A stretch of 23,925 nt of DNA from an uncultured Acidaminococcus sp. Its GTDB lineage: Bacteria; Bacillota; Negativicutes; Acidaminococcales; Acidaminococcaceae. The position numbers were made by a program, and so were the translations under genes. The notes under the pieces are model-generated. The model saw only the letters and a list, made by a program, of their open reading frames with translations. It ran no database searches and was not told where the DNA came from. Location of the stretch: the NCBI GenBank assembly GCA_900538365.1, contig UPXT01000030.1, forward strand, positions 1-23,925, given 5' to 3'. Below are positions 23,814 to 23,925 of this stretch, piece after piece (the stretch's first letter is position 1; the number at the start of each line of letters is the position of its first letter).

Positions 23814-23923
23814 CAGTCTTTCCTCCAATTGTTTTTAGCGGCTTTGGTTCAGCTGGGTTCAATTGCTAGAAAAAAAGCTGCAGGCTGACGACGTCATGCA
23901 ACGAATGTCCCGTTTCAGTCTTT
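23786..23923. repeat. Two direct copies of a perfect 36-bp repeat
   Basis: The copies at 23786-23821 and 23888-23923 are identical over 36 bp (starting ACGACGTCATGCAACG, ending TTTCAGTCTTT) and are 102 bp apart. GGCTGAC also precedes each copy (23771-23777 and 23883-23889), and an A-run lies to the left of both. The second copy meets the window edge, so more may follow. There is no reading frame I can support in this stretch. Confidence 0.85.
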
Positions 23924-23925
23924 TC

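Noticed and set aside
23786..23923. Possible CRISPR array made of 36-bp repeats
   Set aside because: Only two copies are visible and the interval between them is 66 bp, about twice a normal spacer. An A-run and GGCTGAC are shared outside the repeat and no cas gene is present. More sequence to the right would be needed.

Overview
The window reads as part of a low-to-mid GC Bacillota chromosome. I think it is an anaerobic Negativicutes-type gut or rumen bacterium (Acidaminococcaceae, Veillonellaceae or Selenomonadaceae-like), but no rRNA or other decisive marker is present, so this is inference. The reasons are the PTP-like phytase, the B12-dependent methionine synthase split into separate polypeptides, the peptidases paired with an anaerobic-type YfcC carrier, strong AGGAGG ribosome sites and Bacillus-like promoters and terminators. 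I see no phage or transposase gene; the content is mostly ordinary metabolism.

Left part (1-6300, all minus strand): a class I glutamine amidotransferase-like gamma-glutamyl hydrolase overlaps an APC amino acid permease. To its right is a compact methionine operon in transcription order metF, stand-alone MetH reactivation domain, metH. A good metF promoter overlaps a perfect 7-6-7 inverted repeat. I found no S-box riboswitch in front of it.

Middle (6500-17450): a TetR-family regulator is divergent from a YcaC-like cysteine hydrolase, with a palindrome on the hydrolase -35 box. Next come peptidase T and a purine-type phosphoribosyltransferase, then a gene-free stretch with five DnaA-box-like 9-mers in 108 bp, then a 102-residue protein of unknown family. 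A polyphosphate locus follows. On the minus strand, a degenerate Ppx/GppA-HD paralog is transcribed just ahead of ppk1. Divergently, an intact Ppx/GppA-HD protein is followed 6 bp later by a LysR regulator. One arm makes polyphosphate and the other probably degrades it.

Right part (17450-23925): a 730-bp gene-free stretch is rich in complementary segments and bounded by terminator-like hairpins. It is followed by lrgAB with a 27-bp inverted repeat on the promoter, a pepV-yfcC dipeptidase/carrier operon, a secreted PTP-like phytase, tRNA-Ala(CGC), and two copies of a perfect 36-bp repeat at the window edge. The phytase starts only about 15 nt after the tRNA terminator.

The most promising leads are the ppk1-linked pseudo-phosphatase, the DnaA-box cluster, the structured gene-free region at 17.5-17.9 kb, and the phytase placed behind a tRNA terminator. 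No wholly new multi-gene system can be proven from the sequence alone.
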